Below, in pieces: positions 35,907 to 44,840 of a stretch of DNA of 64,000 bases. The notes under the pieces are model-generated. The model ran no database searches, was not told the DNA's origin, and saw only the letters and a list, made by a program, of their open reading frames with translations. The stretch is from contig JAIMKP010000002.1 of assembly GCA_020692355.1 (NCBI GenBank), positions 59,248 to 123,247 of the forward strand, in the 5' to 3' direction. Each line of letters starts with the position of its first letter. The stretch's first letter is position 1. A program made the translations under genes and the position numbers. Source of the stretch: Desulfosporosinus sp. GTDB taxonomy: Bacteria; Bacillota; Desulfitobacteriia; Desulfitobacteriales; Desulfitobacteriaceae.

Positions 35907-36518
35907 ATGTCTTTTTCTGACATCGAGCAAGAAAAGCTACTGCTTGAGGCTGCGCGCTCTGGCGATCAGGATGCTCTCAACGAGTTGATTCGCCACTACG
36001 AACCGGAAATTCGCAAAATTGCCTGTAAGTACTTCTTACAGCGAGCCGACTATGACGATTTGATCCAAGAAGGCAGGATTGCTATTTATAAGGCCTTTTT
36101 GTCTTATCAGTCCCAACCGGACATCCCTTTTTTACATTTCCTGCGCCTTGTCATCAAGCGCAAGCTGATTGACAGCCTTCGCGCTCACAACCGTCTCAAA
36201 CACATTCGTTTCAATGAGGCCTATTCCCTTGACAACAACCTGTCGCAAGAACATGAACAGAGCTTTTTAAATATGGTGGGGCATAGTGAGGATCCGGCAG
36301 CGATGATTATCGCGCTGGATGAAGCCAAGACGTTTATCCAAAATTTGAGTCAGGGTTTATCGGATCTCGAACGCGTCGTCTTCCAACAGCATTTTGTGGC
36401 CGGCTTAAAGCAGCACGAAATTTCCCAACGCCTGGGACTAACACCTAAATCCCTTGACAATGCCATTCAACGGATTCGGCGTAAAACCGCCGTCTATCGT
36501 TCGCAACAGGCAGGTTGA
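35907..36518 (+). CDS. Sigma-70-family factor, SigH (Spo0H)-like
   Basis: A 203-residue factor with regions 2 and 4 only. Region 2 is at about 20-85, with DYDDLIQEGRIAIYKAFLSY matching the SigH core-binding motif, and KLIDSLRAH in 2.4. Region 4 is at about 145-195: LSDLERVVFQQHFVAG, then ISQRLGLTPKSLDNAIQRIR, which parallels the KSIDNALQRVKRK end of Bacillus SigH. I chose the ATG at 35907, nine bases behind GAGGAG. It is separate from the usual rpoE/nusG neighbourhood of spo0H, so it may be a paralog. The downstream membrane protein gene is 30 bases away. Confidence 0.82.
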   Translation: MSFSDIEQEKLLLEAARSGDQDALNELIRHYEPEIRKIACKYFLQRADYDDLIQEGRIAIYKAFLSYQSQPDIPFLHFLRLVIKRKLIDSLRAHNRLKHIRFNEAYSLDNNLSQEHEQSFLNMVGHSEDPAAMIIALDEAKTFIQNLSQGLSDLERVVFQQHFVAGLKQHEISQRLGLTPKSLDNAIQRIRRKTAVYRSQQAG

Positions 36519-36548
36519 ATTCAACGCCATAAGTGGGGGTTTTGCTCC

Positions 36549-37052
36549 GTGTTGTTTTTCGATCGTATCATAGAAACAGACTGGATTGCATTCCTGCGCC
36601 CCAGAAGGATCATTCTCGTACTTCTGGGGCTTCTGATCATTTCTGCATTACCGCTCGCTTATCACGAAAGCTGGCTTGATCCCTTTAGCACCCTGAATAT
36701 TCCCAATCACCTCCTCAAGCCCCACTCCATCACCCTGATTGCCTATGTGCCAAGCGACAACCCGGCGCAAACCCTAGTCTTAACCGATCACGCACGCGTT
36801 CAGGAACTCGTACATGACTTAGGTTCAGCCGAGCCCCTACCTGGGGCAGAGCCGTTAGACCCTAAAACAATCCTTCATTTCACCCTTCACCGGGAAGCCT
36901 CCCGCTTCCACGAAGCAGCAGACTTTGCCCTCGAATTTGATCCTCACCAAGGGACTGTCCGTTTTGCCGGGCAGATCTTTCACCTCCCGGAGGCCGGTCA
37001 ACTTTACTTAACTAACCTTCCGAAAACAATGCAATCCGGCTGGTTCAGTTAA
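36549..37052 (+). CDS. Single-pass membrane protein of unknown function
   Basis: A 167-residue protein with one hydrophobic segment at about residues 21-39 (IILVLLGLLIISALPLAY) preceded by Arg residues, so the N-terminus is likely inside and a 125-residue domain outside. The external part is rich in His, Pro and Leu with no motif that I know. The GTG start follows GGGGG by about nine bases. It lies 30 bases behind the SigH-like gene and is probably co-transcribed, which fits an anti-sigma or signal-linked partner, but it has no recognisable anti-sigma domain. Confidence 0.6.
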   Translation: MLFFDRIIETDWIAFLRPRRIILVLLGLLIISALPLAYHESWLDPFSTLNIPNHLLKPHSITLIAYVPSDNPAQTLVLTDHARVQELVHDLGSAEPLPGAEPLDPKTILHFTLHREASRFHEAADFALEFDPHQGTVRFAGQIFHLPEAGQLYLTNLPKTMQSGWFS

Positions 37053-37078
37053 AAAGAAAACTCGGCTTGCGCCGAGCC
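37051..37078 (-). terminator. Terminator for the two small minus-strand genes
   Basis: Six-pair stem CTCGGC/GCCGAG with loop TTGC followed on the minus strand by TTTTCTTTTT. The A-rich start resembles the hairpin part of the 10875 repeat. Confidence 0.85.
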
Positions 37079-37097
37079 TCAAGATTGCTTCTTTGTT

Positions 37098-37298
37098 CTA
37101 GGCAATACCGCCTGCTTTCGAGATCAGTTGGCTGACCTTGGTGTGAGCATTTGTCGCTTCGTTCGCCAACTTGATATAGCGTTCACGTAGATCATTGTGG
37201 TGAGCCCGAGTTGCGAGCGTCATATAGCCCATCGCTGCACTGGCTACATCCTTTTCATAATCATAGAGCATATCAAGATCCGTGAAATTCGATGCCAT
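37098..37298 (-). CDS. Small CotF/ferritin-like helical protein
   Basis: A 66-residue all-helical protein (LDMLYDYEKDVASAAMGYMT, then RERYIKLANEATNAHTKVS). The helical hairpin pattern and the E-K-x-x repeat resemble the small CotF-like spore-coat proteins of Firmicutes, which have a ferritin-like fold. The ATG follows AAGGGGGGG. It is the second gene of a two-gene unit with the preceding 69-residue protein (14 bases apart). The assignment as spore-coat is by resemblance only. Confidence 0.65.
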   Translation of the reverse strand: MASNFTDLDMLYDYEKDVASAAMGYMTLATRAHHNDLRERYIKLANEATNAHTKVSQLISKAGGIA

Positions 37299-37312
37299 TT
37301 GTTAACCCCCCC

Positions 37313-37522
37313 TTATTGTAGACTCGCTAAACTACTTTTCATGTATCCCACAATATCATCGAGCCCTTTGGCTTGTTCTTTGAAAAAGGTTTTCACGCCG
37401 GGATCACCCGCCATTTCACTGTACATCAAGCACTTTTTCATCGCCACTTCGGTTTCAATCAAACTGCGGGTCAGAAAACCTTCGTCAAAGATCTTTTTCT
37501 TTTCTGATTCGTTGAATTGCAT
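37313..37522 (-). CDS. Small CotF/ferritin-like helical protein
   Basis: A 69-residue helical protein (LTRSLIETEVAMKKCLMYSE and the C-terminal FKEQAKGLDDIVGYMKSSL). It resembles the CotF-like half-ferritin proteins; one Glu-x-x-x-x helix could bind metal, but the complete set of ligands is missing in a protein this short, so a dimer with the 37098 product is conceivable. The ATG follows AAGGGGGG. The leader carries a long hairpin at 37573-37603. Confidence 0.65.
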   Translation of the reverse strand: MQFNESEKKKIFDEGFLTRSLIETEVAMKKCLMYSEMAGDPGVKTFFKEQAKGLDDIVGYMKSSLASLQ

Positions 37523-37572
37523 GTAAATCCCCCCTTGTTTTGTTAGATAAAATTTACATTTTCAGGATGTGC

Positions 37573-37603
37573 AAAAAGACCGTGAATTATTCACAGTCTT
37601 TTT
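37573..37603. other. Bidirectional hairpin in a divergent intergenic region
   Basis: AAAAAGAC and GTCTTTTT with an inner GTGAA/TTCAC stem and a three-base loop. It has a T run on both strands, so it could terminate transcription in either direction or attenuate either of the two divergent genes (37522 leftward, 37718 rightward). Confidence 0.7.
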
Positions 37604-37717
37604 TATCACCCGCAAATCAACTCAATAAGATATCTCTTCACGCCAGCTTGAGATCGTGATAAACTCGAAGGGAAAAGACTAGGCGGTAAACGCTGGGGAG
37701 AAAGGAAGAATAGGACA

Positions 37718-38224
37718 ATGAACATAGAATTCCCTAACTTCAAACGGGTTGTCCGCGGGTACGAACCCGAAGCGGTCGAAGAAGCCTGGACTCAGCTCAA
37801 GCGGGAAATCGAGGAGGTCAGTGCAGCCAACAAAGAATTGCGCCTGCAGGTCAATAGTTTGCGCGAACAAAACTCAGAACTGCGTACCCGCCTTAAGGAT
37901 TATGAACAAGTGGAACGGGACTTGAGGGATGCCATGATTGCAGCTCAGCGCCTGGCTGGTCAAATTCGGGAAGAAGCCCAAACCCGTGCTGAAACGCAGT
38001 TGGCCGCAGCCCAAGCAGAGGCTGAAGCGATTCTGCAGCAGGCTCAAACCGAAGCACAAGCCAAACTGAGTAGCTTAACCGCAGAGACTCAGGATAAAGA
38101 GGAAGAAATCGCCCACCTGCTGGAGGAACTCAGCCGCCTCACGACCGACAAAGAGGGTCTGCAGCACCGGGTTACTGAAACCCTAAAGTTTTTAGCAGAG
38201 GCCAAGGCGATCCTCAACGAGTAA
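37718..38224 (+). CDS. DivIVA-like coiled-coil protein
   Basis: A 168-residue protein. It starts with the DivIVA membrane-binding signature IEFPNFKRVVRGYEPEAVEE, and then is a long coiled coil rich in Glu, Gln and Ala (about 30-165) with heptads such as ELRLQVNSLREQNSEL. DivIVA-family proteins sense curved membrane at poles and septa and organise cell division or sporulation. It is shorter than full DivIVA and lacks the C-terminal tetramer domain. The ATG follows AAAGGAAGAATAGG. It overlaps the convergent gene by 11 bases. Confidence 0.8.
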   Translation: MNIEFPNFKRVVRGYEPEAVEEAWTQLKREIEEVSAANKELRLQVNSLREQNSELRTRLKDYEQVERDLRDAMIAAQRLAGQIREEAQTRAETQLAAAQAEAEAILQQAQTEAQAKLSSLTAETQDKEEEIAHLLEELSRLTTDKEGLQHRVTETLKFLAEAKAILNE

Positions 38225-38639
38225 AGAAAGTTGACCCCTGCCAAAAAGCCCAAACAACAAAGGCCAAAAGTAGCACGAAGGCCAGAAGACCAAAATGCCC
38301 TGTTGTTTTCAGGTGCAGCCCAGGCAGAGCCTCGTTCTCTATCAAGCCCGCATCTTCTAACGGGCCCTCAGCTTCTATCGGCTCCAGATCCGCTTGACCT
38401 GTGTCTTCTGGTTCGCTCAGCAAGCTTTCGGCTAAGAGGGCCTTCCCTTGCTCATAATCTTCCTTTGGCACATAGATTCGCACCCCGCTGGCCATCCCAT
38501 AGGCCAGCTTTAAATATTCCCCGGCCTCAGGGTAATGTTTCACGGCTGAAATATTATTGTCTTCCAGCAAACCGACGATGATGTCAGCCTCGTAATCCAT
38601 TCCCACTTCCCTTAGACATACCCAACCTTCTGGTATCAT
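38214..38639 (-). CDS. DUF2007-type protein with C-terminal membrane helix
   Basis: A 141-residue protein. The N-terminal 70 residues match the DUF2007 pattern (MDYEADIIVGLLEDNNISAV, then GVRIYVPKEDYEQGKALL), a small ferredoxin-like fold of unknown ligand. An acidic linker follows, then one hydrophobic helix at about 117-135 (LLAFVLLLAFVVWAFW) near the C-terminus. It thus looks like a membrane-tethered signalling module. The ATG follows GGATAAG. It is convergent with the DivIVA-like gene, the last 11 bases overlapping. Confidence 0.72.
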   Translation of the reverse strand: MIPEGWVCLREVGMDYEADIIVGLLEDNNISAVKHYPEAGEYLKLAYGMASGVRIYVPKEDYEQGKALLAESLLSEPEDTGQADLEPIEAEGPLEDAGLIENEALPGLHLKTTGHFGLLAFVLLLAFVVWAFWQGSTFFTR

Positions 38640-38732
38640 GCTGCTTATCCCTCCTCGTTTCCCATCTTTGCGACTGGTTTCCCCGCACAGCCCCTTGCTC
38701 TTCTTTTCCCTCTTGATATTCGTCCTGGTTAT

Positions 38733-40505
38733 TCAGTTTATCCCGTATTCCCGCCAACGTTTATCGACGAGGTGCACTGTTTCTGCACTCGGCTCCACTT
38801 CTTGGGGATAATCCGATTTCATGCGGGCATCAATGACCACCGATCCCTGATAAACCATCCTGCGGTTGTGCACTTCTGTTTTAGCATAGATATCCTGTGC
38901 GGGGTCAAAACGGGTAAATACCTGCCATAGGAAGCCGGTCTGACTGAGCGCCCCTTCGATGTTATCGACCACCACCAACAGCGGCCAGCCCGCAAAAACC
39001 GGCTTACCTCGATTCACTATCCCAGATACCACCTTTTCCGCCAAGTTGGGATCGGCTGTAAACCCTTTTCCCTGCACGAGGAGACAACCCGGCACAAATG
39101 GCTGAATCCGCTCGATCCCGTTTAAAGCTCCCCCAGCATAGGTCCGTGACAACTCGCGGATTTTCTCGCCGATCCCCAGCATGATCCCTTTGCTACCATG
39201 ATTAAAGCGGCGACCCGTGTAATCCAACGTATCCATTGATGTATCGGGAATTAGCAAAAGATCCCTTTCCGGATCAAAACGTTCCAAAACCGTCTCCAAC
39301 AGTCTCTTGAAATTCTGCAGTTTGACCGGAACATCGGTCAAAAGCAAAAACTTGGTCAAGGTCAGCTGACCTTCCCCCAGAATCCGAAAAGCATGGGAAA
39401 GAGCCTCCCGATGATAGCTCTCCCGAACCACCGCCGCAGCTAGCGCATGAAATCCGGTCTCGGCGTAGGTCCACAAGGCCTTGACCCCCGGCATAACCAG
39501 CGGAAACATTGGGGAAAGCAACGACTGCAGATATTCCCCGATAAAATAATCTTCCTGCCTAGGCTTACCGACCACCGTGGCCGGGTAAATGGCATCTTTG
39601 CGGTGATAAACGGCTTTCACATGGAACACGGGAAAGTCATGGGTCAGTGAATAATAGCCATAATGATCCCCAAACGGCCCTTCTGGTCGACGCACATGGG
39701 CTGGAACTGTGCCTACGACAGCAAATTCCGCATTGGCGATTAACGGATGGGGATGCCCTTGTACGGGCACTCGAGCCAATTTTTCCCCCATTAAAAAAGA
39801 GGTCAGCAAAAGTTCTGGCAGTTTCTCCGGCAACGGGGCAATCGCCGCCAAAATCAAGGCAGGAGGCCCGCCCAAAAAGAGAGAGACAGGCAAGTCCTGG
39901 CCTAACTGTTCGGCTTCATAATAGTGAAATCCTCCGCCTTTATGAATCTGCCAATGGATTCCAGTCTCAGCTTTATCCTGAATCTGGATGCGGTACATAC
40001 CAAGGTTGTGTTCCCGAGTCACAGGATGCTCGGTATAGACCAGAGGTAAGGTGACAAAAGGGCCGCCATCATCAGGCCAACTCGTGAGCACCGGAAGCTG
40101 GGTTAGGTCAACTTCTCGCTGGGTACGCTCTAAAACCGGAGCCTTGGCCGCAGAGCGTGTATGTAATCCGATTTTGGCTAAAGGCAAAAGCCATTCTTTC
40201 GCTTTCCACAATCGTGATACCTTCGGGGGAACCAGTTCGGGAAGAGCCTTGACTGCCTCGGCTACAAGCTGTTCCGGGCGGTTCCCTACGGCTAAATCCA
40301 CACGGTGCCGGGTTCCGAAAAGATTGGTCAGAACCGGATAAGAACTCCCCTTGACTTTACGAAAGAACAGAGCAGGCCCTTCTGCTGCGATCACCCGCCG
40401 ATGAATTTCGGCTAGTTCTAAATAGGGGTCAACCTCCGCCTCGATCTCAATCACTTCTTTTTCCTTGCGCAAAGTCGCCAGGAATTCACGCAAATCCCTA
40501 TGCAA
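38733..40505 (-). CDS. UbiD-family decarboxylase
   Basis: A 590-residue enzyme, longer than classical UbiD (about 490) and in the range of the menaquinone-type subgroup. It shows VTREHNLGMYRIQIQD near 175, PFGDHYGYYSLTHDFP with the prenyl-FMN-binding Arg/Glu region, and DTSMDTLDYTGRRFNHGSKG near 435. UbiD enzymes use prenylated FMN to decarboxylate aromatic acids. I chose TTG 40505, nine bases behind GAGGTG; the longer start at 40520 has no site. A LpdD-like gene lies four codons ahead. Menaquinone (futalosine or late-step) or aromatic catabolism are both possible. Confidence 0.82.
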   Translation of the reverse strand: MHRDLREFLATLRKEKEVIEIEAEVDPYLELAEIHRRVIAAEGPALFFRKVKGSSYPVLTNLFGTRHRVDLAVGNRPEQLVAEAVKALPELVPPKVSRLWKAKEWLLPLAKIGLHTRSAAKAPVLERTQREVDLTQLPVLTSWPDDGGPFVTLPLVYTEHPVTREHNLGMYRIQIQDKAETGIHWQIHKGGGFHYYEAEQLGQDLPVSLFLGGPPALILAAIAPLPEKLPELLLTSFLMGEKLARVPVQGHPHPLIANAEFAVVGTVPAHVRRPEGPFGDHYGYYSLTHDFPVFHVKAVYHRKDAIYPATVVGKPRQEDYFIGEYLQSLLSPMFPLVMPGVKALWTYAETGFHALAAAVVRESYHREALSHAFRILGEGQLTLTKFLLLTDVPVKLQNFKRLLETVLERFDPERDLLLIPDTSMDTLDYTGRRFNHGSKGIMLGIGEKIRELSRTYAGGALNGIERIQPFVPGCLLVQGKGFTADPNLAEKVVSGIVNRGKPVFAGWPLLVVVDNIEGALSQTGFLWQVFTRFDPAQDIYAKTEVHNRRMVYQGSVVIDARMKSDYPQEVEPSAETVHLVDKRWREYGIN

Positions 40506-40524
40506 AGAAGACCACCTCAATTTC

Positions 40525-40923
40525 TTACTTGCGGGATAACAGCCTCAAAGCCTCTTCCCCCAACGTTTCACAAGAACGCCAAATCTCCGACAATTCCGTA
40601 TCTGTGATTTGATCACAATGAATCCCCGCGCTGATGGCTACGGTTTGGTTAAGCCTGCGTGCTAGCCGCTCAACTAAAGGTCGGGCCACTTCCACATCTT
40701 TATGCCCTGGCACTGGAATGACATAGAGATCCACGCCCTGGCCTTCACCCGCCAGGCTGGGTCGAGGAACCCCAAGGACGCTCCCACCAATATGGGGCTT
40801 TTCTCCCCCGGTTAGTAACCCCTGGATTCCCGCTCCTGTGTCCATGATCATAAGGGAGAGAGCACATCTTCCCTCTCCCTTATGCAGGGTAAATGGCACA
40901 AGTTTTTCGGAATGGTTAGGCAT
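40525..40923 (-). CDS. LpdD-like small partner of a UbiD decarboxylase
   Basis: A 132-residue protein with Gly-rich strands LMIMDTGAGIQGLLTGG and HIGGSVLGVPRPSLAG and a PVPGHKDVEVARPLVERLAR helix. It resembles LpdD, the small protein encoded next to gallate-type UbiD decarboxylases and proposed to handle the prenylated flavin. No catalytic role is proven. The ATG follows GAGGAG by eight bases. It lies 19 bases ahead of the UbiD gene and 24 behind clpB. Confidence 0.68.
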   Translation of the reverse strand: MPNHSEKLVPFTLHKGEGRCALSLMIMDTGAGIQGLLTGGEKPHIGGSVLGVPRPSLAGEGQGVDLYVIPVPGHKDVEVARPLVERLARRLNQTVAISAGIHCDQITDTELSEIWRSCETLGEEALRLLSRK

Positions 40924-40947
40924 CGCTTACTCTCCTCTTCAGCTTTA

Positions 40948-43554
40948 TTATAGCGTCCCAGCTGAAAGTTTGCCAATTCGATATTCCCCTTCAGGTGACC
41001 ACTTAACCAAGAGATGTTCCCCGTCATGGAATTCCCCTTGCAAGAGCTTAAGAGCCAAGGGATTCTGCAGTCTCTGCTGAATGACTCGCTTAAGCGGCCT
41101 GGCACCGTAGACCGGATCATACCCTTCCTCGACTAACTTCGCCCGCGCCTGAGGACTCAGTTCCAAGGTGATTTTCCGTTCTGCTAAACGCTTGCGCAAA
41201 AGCCCAAGTTGAATATCAATAATCCGTCCAATGTGCTCAGGTCTTAAAGGATGAAAAACAATCATTTCATCCAGGCGATTGAGGAATTCCGGGCGGAAAT
41301 ATTGCCTGAGTTCTTCCTGAATGCGGCTCCTGACTTCCTCCTGCCCCTTACCGCCGCGCGTCATCTCTTGAATGATAGGACTCGCAATATTACTGGTAAG
41401 AATAACGACGGTGTTCTTAAAATTAACGATCCGCCCTTGCCCATCCGTTAGGCGACCATCGTCCAGCAGTTGCAGCAGGAGATTGAACACATCTGTGTGG
41501 GCTTTTTCCACTTCGTCAAACAGGATGACGCTGTAGGGACGCCGCCTGACAGCCTCTGTCAGCTGCCCGCCTTGCTCATACCCGACATATCCGGGAGGAG
41601 CGCCAATAAGCCGAGCTACGCTATGCTTTTCCATATACTCAGACATATCGATTCGGATCATGGACTGCTCATCATCGAAGAGGAACTCGGCCAGGGCCCG
41701 CGCCAGTTCCGTCTTCCCAACCCCCGTTGGGCCGAGGAAGAGAAATGAACCCAGCGGTCGATCCGGATCCTGGAGCCCGGCTCGGGCGCGGCGAACCGCA
41801 TCAGCAACGGCTTTGACCGCTTCAGTCTGGCCGACCACTCGCTCATGGATCCGATCTTCCATATGCACCAGTTTCTCCAACTCGCTTTCCATGAGCCTGG
41901 AGACCGGAACCTGTGTCCACGTGGCAACGACCTCAGCCACATCCTCCTCAGAGACTTCTTGTTTCAGCAGGGAATCCTTGTTCTCTTGCAGCTTCTGCTC
42001 CAACTCAGCTAATTCTTTGTCCAGCTTAGGAATCACCCCATACTGAAGCTCAGCTGCCTTATTGTAATCCAGCTTGGCCTGAGCCTGTTCCATCTGGGTA
42101 CGGGCCTGATCCAATTCTTCCTTCAGCTGCTGGATCCGATTGAGGATTTCCCGTTCCCCTTGAAGTTGAGCTTCTAAAATAGAGCGTTCCTCTTTATGGT
42201 TTGCTAGCTCTTCCTCGATTTTCTGCAGACGCTCTCTACTCGCTTCGTCTTTCTCCTTCTTCAAGGCTTCCCTTTCGATCTCCAGCTGCAGGATCCGACG
42301 TTTGATTTGATCCAGTTCAAATGGATCGCTCGTTACCTCCATGCGCAGGCGAGCCGCCGCCTCATCGATCAGATCAATCGCCTTGTCCGGCAGAAAACGG
42401 TCGCTGATATAGCGATCCGAAAGCACGGCGGCGGAGATGATCGCCCCGTCGGTGATGCGGACGCCATGGTGAGTTTCATAGCGTTCTTTTAACCCGCGCA
42501 GAATGGAGATCGTGTCCTCCACCGTGGGAGCAGCAACGATAACCGGCTGGAACCGCCGCTCTAGGGCTGCGTCTTTTTCGATATGTTTCCGGTATTCATC
42601 CAAGGTTGTTGCCCCAACTAAACGCAGTTCGCCCCGCGCCAGCATCGGTTTCAACATATTCCCTGCATCCATAGCTCCTTCGGCGGCTCCGGCCCCCACG
42701 ACCGTATGCAGTTCATCGATGAAAAGGATGATATCCTCCCGGCTTTGAATCTCTTTTAAAACTGCTTTTAAACGCTCTTCAAATTCACCCCGGTATTTAG
42801 CCCCGGCTATGAGTGCTCCCATATCCAAGGCCATGACTTGCTTGTCTTTCACCGCTTCGGGAACATCCCCGCGCACAATCCGCTGAGCCAAACCTTCGAC
42901 AATGGCGGTTTTGCCAACCCCCGGCTCTCCGATCAGAACCGGATTGTTCTTCGTCCGCCGGGAGAGGATCTGAATCACACGGCGGATCTCCTCATCCCGA
43001 CCGATTACCGGATCCAGCCGCCCTCGCCGGGCCTGTTCCACCAAGTTGCGCCCGTATTGTTCCAAGGCATTATACGTCCCCTCAGGATTTTGCCCGGTTA
43101 CTCTTTGGCTCCCGCGCACCTCCTTTAAAGCTTGCAAAAGAGCTTCCCGGGTCATGCCACTGTCCTTGAGCAGCTTTTCTACGGCTCCCCCGGCCTTTGC
43201 GAGCAGTGCCAGGAGCAAATGCTCACTCGAAACATATTCATCCCCGAATGGAGCCATTTCGTCGTGTGCCCCAACCAAAACGGCCCTAAGCCGGGGCGAG
43301 ATTCCGACCTGAACATTCATGCCGCTAATGCGGGGAAAACGATCGATTTCCCGTCGCGCTTTGTCAACAAGAGGCCTTAGCGGCAAATTCATCTTACCCA
43401 GGATCTGAGGCACCACTCCACCCTCCTGTTCAAGCAGGGCAAGGAGAAGGTGCTCTGGTTCGACTTGACTATTTTCATTGCGCTCAGCCAAATGCTGGGC
43501 TTCAACAATCGCTTCTTGAGATTTCTGCGTAAAACGGTTTGTATCAAAAGCCAT
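40948..43554 (-). CDS. clpB: ATP-dependent disaggregase ClpB
   Basis: An 868-residue Hsp100. The N-domain of two Clp repeats (about 1-145) is followed by NBD1 with [15 protein letters not shown] at about 205, a coiled-coil middle domain (about 410-525) and NBD2 with [17 protein letters not shown] at about 605, then GYVGYEQGG (pore loop 2 region) and [10 protein letters not shown]. It works with the DnaK system to rescue aggregated proteins. The ATG follows AGGGGG. It is preceded by cbpA, with which it shares a CtsR-controlled promoter. Confidence 0.96.
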   Translation of the reverse strand: MAFDTNRFTQKSQEAIVEAQHLAERNENSQVEPEHLLLALLEQEGGVVPQILGKMNLPLRPLVDKARREIDRFPRISGMNVQVGISPRLRAVLVGAHDEMAPFGDEYVSSEHLLLALLAKAGGAVEKLLKDSGMTREALLQALKEVRGSQRVTGQNPEGTYNALEQYGRNLVEQARRGRLDPVIGRDEEIRRVIQILSRRTKNNPVLIGEPGVGKTAIVEGLAQRIVRGDVPEAVKDKQVMALDMGALIAGAKYRGEFEERLKAVLKEIQSREDIILFIDELHTVVGAGAAEGAMDAGNMLKPMLARGELRLVGATTLDEYRKHIEKDAALERRFQPVIVAAPTVEDTISILRGLKERYETHHGVRITDGAIISAAVLSDRYISDRFLPDKAIDLIDEAAARLRMEVTSDPFELDQIKRRILQLEIEREALKKEKDEASRERLQKIEEELANHKEERSILEAQLQGEREILNRIQQLKEELDQARTQMEQAQAKLDYNKAAELQYGVIPKLDKELAELEQKLQENKDSLLKQEVSEEDVAEVVATWTQVPVSRLMESELEKLVHMEDRIHERVVGQTEAVKAVADAVRRARAGLQDPDRPLGSFLFLGPTGVGKTELARALAEFLFDDEQSMIRIDMSEYMEKHSVARLIGAPPGYVGYEQGGQLTEAVRRRPYSVILFDEVEKAHTDVFNLLLQLLDDGRLTDGQGRIVNFKNTVVILTSNIASPIIQEMTRGGKGQEEVRSRIQEELRQYFRPEFLNRLDEMIVFHPLRPEHIGRIIDIQLGLLRKRLAERKITLELSPQARAKLVEEGYDPVYGARPLKRVIQQRLQNPLALKLLQGEFHDGEHLLVKWSPEGEYRIGKLSAGTL

Positions 43555-43651
43555 GTTATAACCCCCTCATATCTTAAGATGAGTTCCTGCTTGACGGCTG
43601 CTTCGCTGCCTAAAATTCCTGACTCCTGACTCCCAAGTATCTATCACATAC

Positions 43652-44650
43652 CTATCCTTGGTGTTGACGTCGCAGTGTTGCCAATTCGCGGAACGTCTCT
43701 ATTTCTTTTGCACTCAGGTTTTCCGGTAAGATCAACCTTATTTTAGCATAGAGATCCCCAAACTCACCGCTCGCTTCTAACTTCGGCATCCCTTTGCCCT
43801 TGAGGCGAAATGTCTTACCAGCTTGGGAATGCGGCGGAACTTTGAGCAAGACATCCCCACTCAGGGTATGAACACTTACCTCTCCCCCCAGCACTGCGGT
43901 ATAGATGTCGACGGGTAACTCTACGGTGAGATCATCTCCTTGACGTTCTAACCAGGAATGGGGTTCAACCGTAATCCGAAGGTAGAGATCCCCTCGGGAT
44001 CCGCCACCTATCCCTGGGCCTCCTTGTCCAGCGAGCCGTACTTTTGAACCCGTCTTGACACCGCGAGGAATTTTTGCTTCAATCCTTTTCTCCCCCGTAT
44101 CGATGAAACGAGTCGTCCCCTGGAAGGCTTCTTCTAAGGTGATCCGCACCGCAGCTTCTGCATCTTGACCAGACTGCCTGCGAACATGCGGCCGACGAGT
44201 CTGATGACCACCCCCGACTCCGTCTGAGCCCATACCGAATATCGTTGAGAAGAAGTCGGAAAAACCACCCTGTGATCCGTGAAAGCCACCTCCACCTAAA
44301 TCCCCAAACATTTCTGCAAATTCCTCTGGGGACATGCTATAGGTGTAACCACGCCCATCACCAGACTGTGCCTGCCAGCGGCCATAGTCAAAATCCCCGC
44401 GCCCGCCGCGAGCCTGCCATTGCTGGTAGTTTTCGCGCAGCTCATCGTACTTCTTGCGGTTTTCCGCACCATTTAGGGCTTGGTAAGCTTCCGTGACTTC
44501 CTTAAACTTTTCTTCAGCCGCCTTATCTCCTGGGTTCACATCTGGATGATGTTTCTTAGCTAATTGATGATAAGCTTTTTTGATCGCTTTCTCATCAGCA
44601 TCAGGAGATACTCCCAAAATCCCATAATAATCTTTAAAATCCACATGCAT
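43652..44650 (-). CDS. cbpA: CbpA-type DnaJ-family co-chaperone
   Basis: A 332-residue protein. The J domain (about 1-70) has YYGILGVSPDADEKAIKKAY and the HPD tripeptide in KKHHPDVNPGD. A Gly/Phe-rich stretch follows (about 90-150), and the C-terminal beta-domains start EAAVRITLEEAFQGT. There is no zinc-finger domain, so it is CbpA rather than DnaJ. The ATG at 44650 follows a GGGGTG site; the longer frame to 44770 has no ribosome site and runs into the promoter. It brings substrates to DnaK and to the ClpB encoded downstream. Confidence 0.9.
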   Translation of the reverse strand: MHVDFKDYYGILGVSPDADEKAIKKAYHQLAKKHHPDVNPGDKAAEEKFKEVTEAYQALNGAENRKKYDELRENYQQWQARGGRGDFDYGRWQAQSGDGRGYTYSMSPEEFAEMFGDLGGGGFHGSQGGFSDFFSTIFGMGSDGVGGGHQTRRPHVRRQSGQDAEAAVRITLEEAFQGTTRFIDTGEKRIEAKIPRGVKTGSKVRLAGQGGPGIGGGSRGDLYLRITVEPHSWLERQGDDLTVELPVDIYTAVLGGEVSVHTLSGDVLLKVPPHSQAGKTFRLKGKGMPKLEASGEFGDLYAKIRLILPENLSAKEIETFRELATLRRQHQG

Positions 44651-44741
44651 CACCCCGTTTTCTTTTCGATTGTTTTCTTGCTTGATATACTTTAAGCTAT
44701 TTTTGCTCAGAAGTAGTGAGTTCATCCATGGTTCTAGCTTC

Positions 44742-44770
44742 ATTATATGCCTGTTTTTACTTAAGGTCAA
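44742..44770 (-). promoter_or_regulatory. Sigma-A promoter of cbpA-clpB
   Basis: TTGACC (-35, 44765-44770), 17-bp spacer and a perfect TATAAT (44742-44747) on the minus strand; start about 44735 and a leader of about 85 bases. Confidence 0.88.
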
Positions 44771-44781
44771 TAATGGTCAGA
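44765..44781. promoter_or_regulatory. CtsR-type operator overlapping the -35 box
   Basis: Direct heptads GGTCAAT-AAT-GGTCAGA, each 6 of 7 to the CtsR half-site GGTCAAA with the usual three-base spacer. The first half overlaps the -35 element, so a repressor here would block the promoter of cbpA-clpB. Confidence 0.75.
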
Positions 44782-44813
44782 CTCTTTTAAACCTTATTTA
44801 CCCAAGCGAAAAT

Positions 44814-44840
44814 AAGAAAAAGGGCCTTCGGCCCCTTTTC
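44814..44840 (-). terminator. Terminator of pgcA
   Basis: AAGGGGCC-GAA-GGCCCTT on the minus strand, closely after the pgcA stop, followed by five T. Confidence 0.88.

Noticed and set aside
44651..44770. Upstream extension of the cbpA frame by 40 residues
   Set aside because: It crosses the mapped promoter and operator elements and the extra residues are not J-domain sequence.
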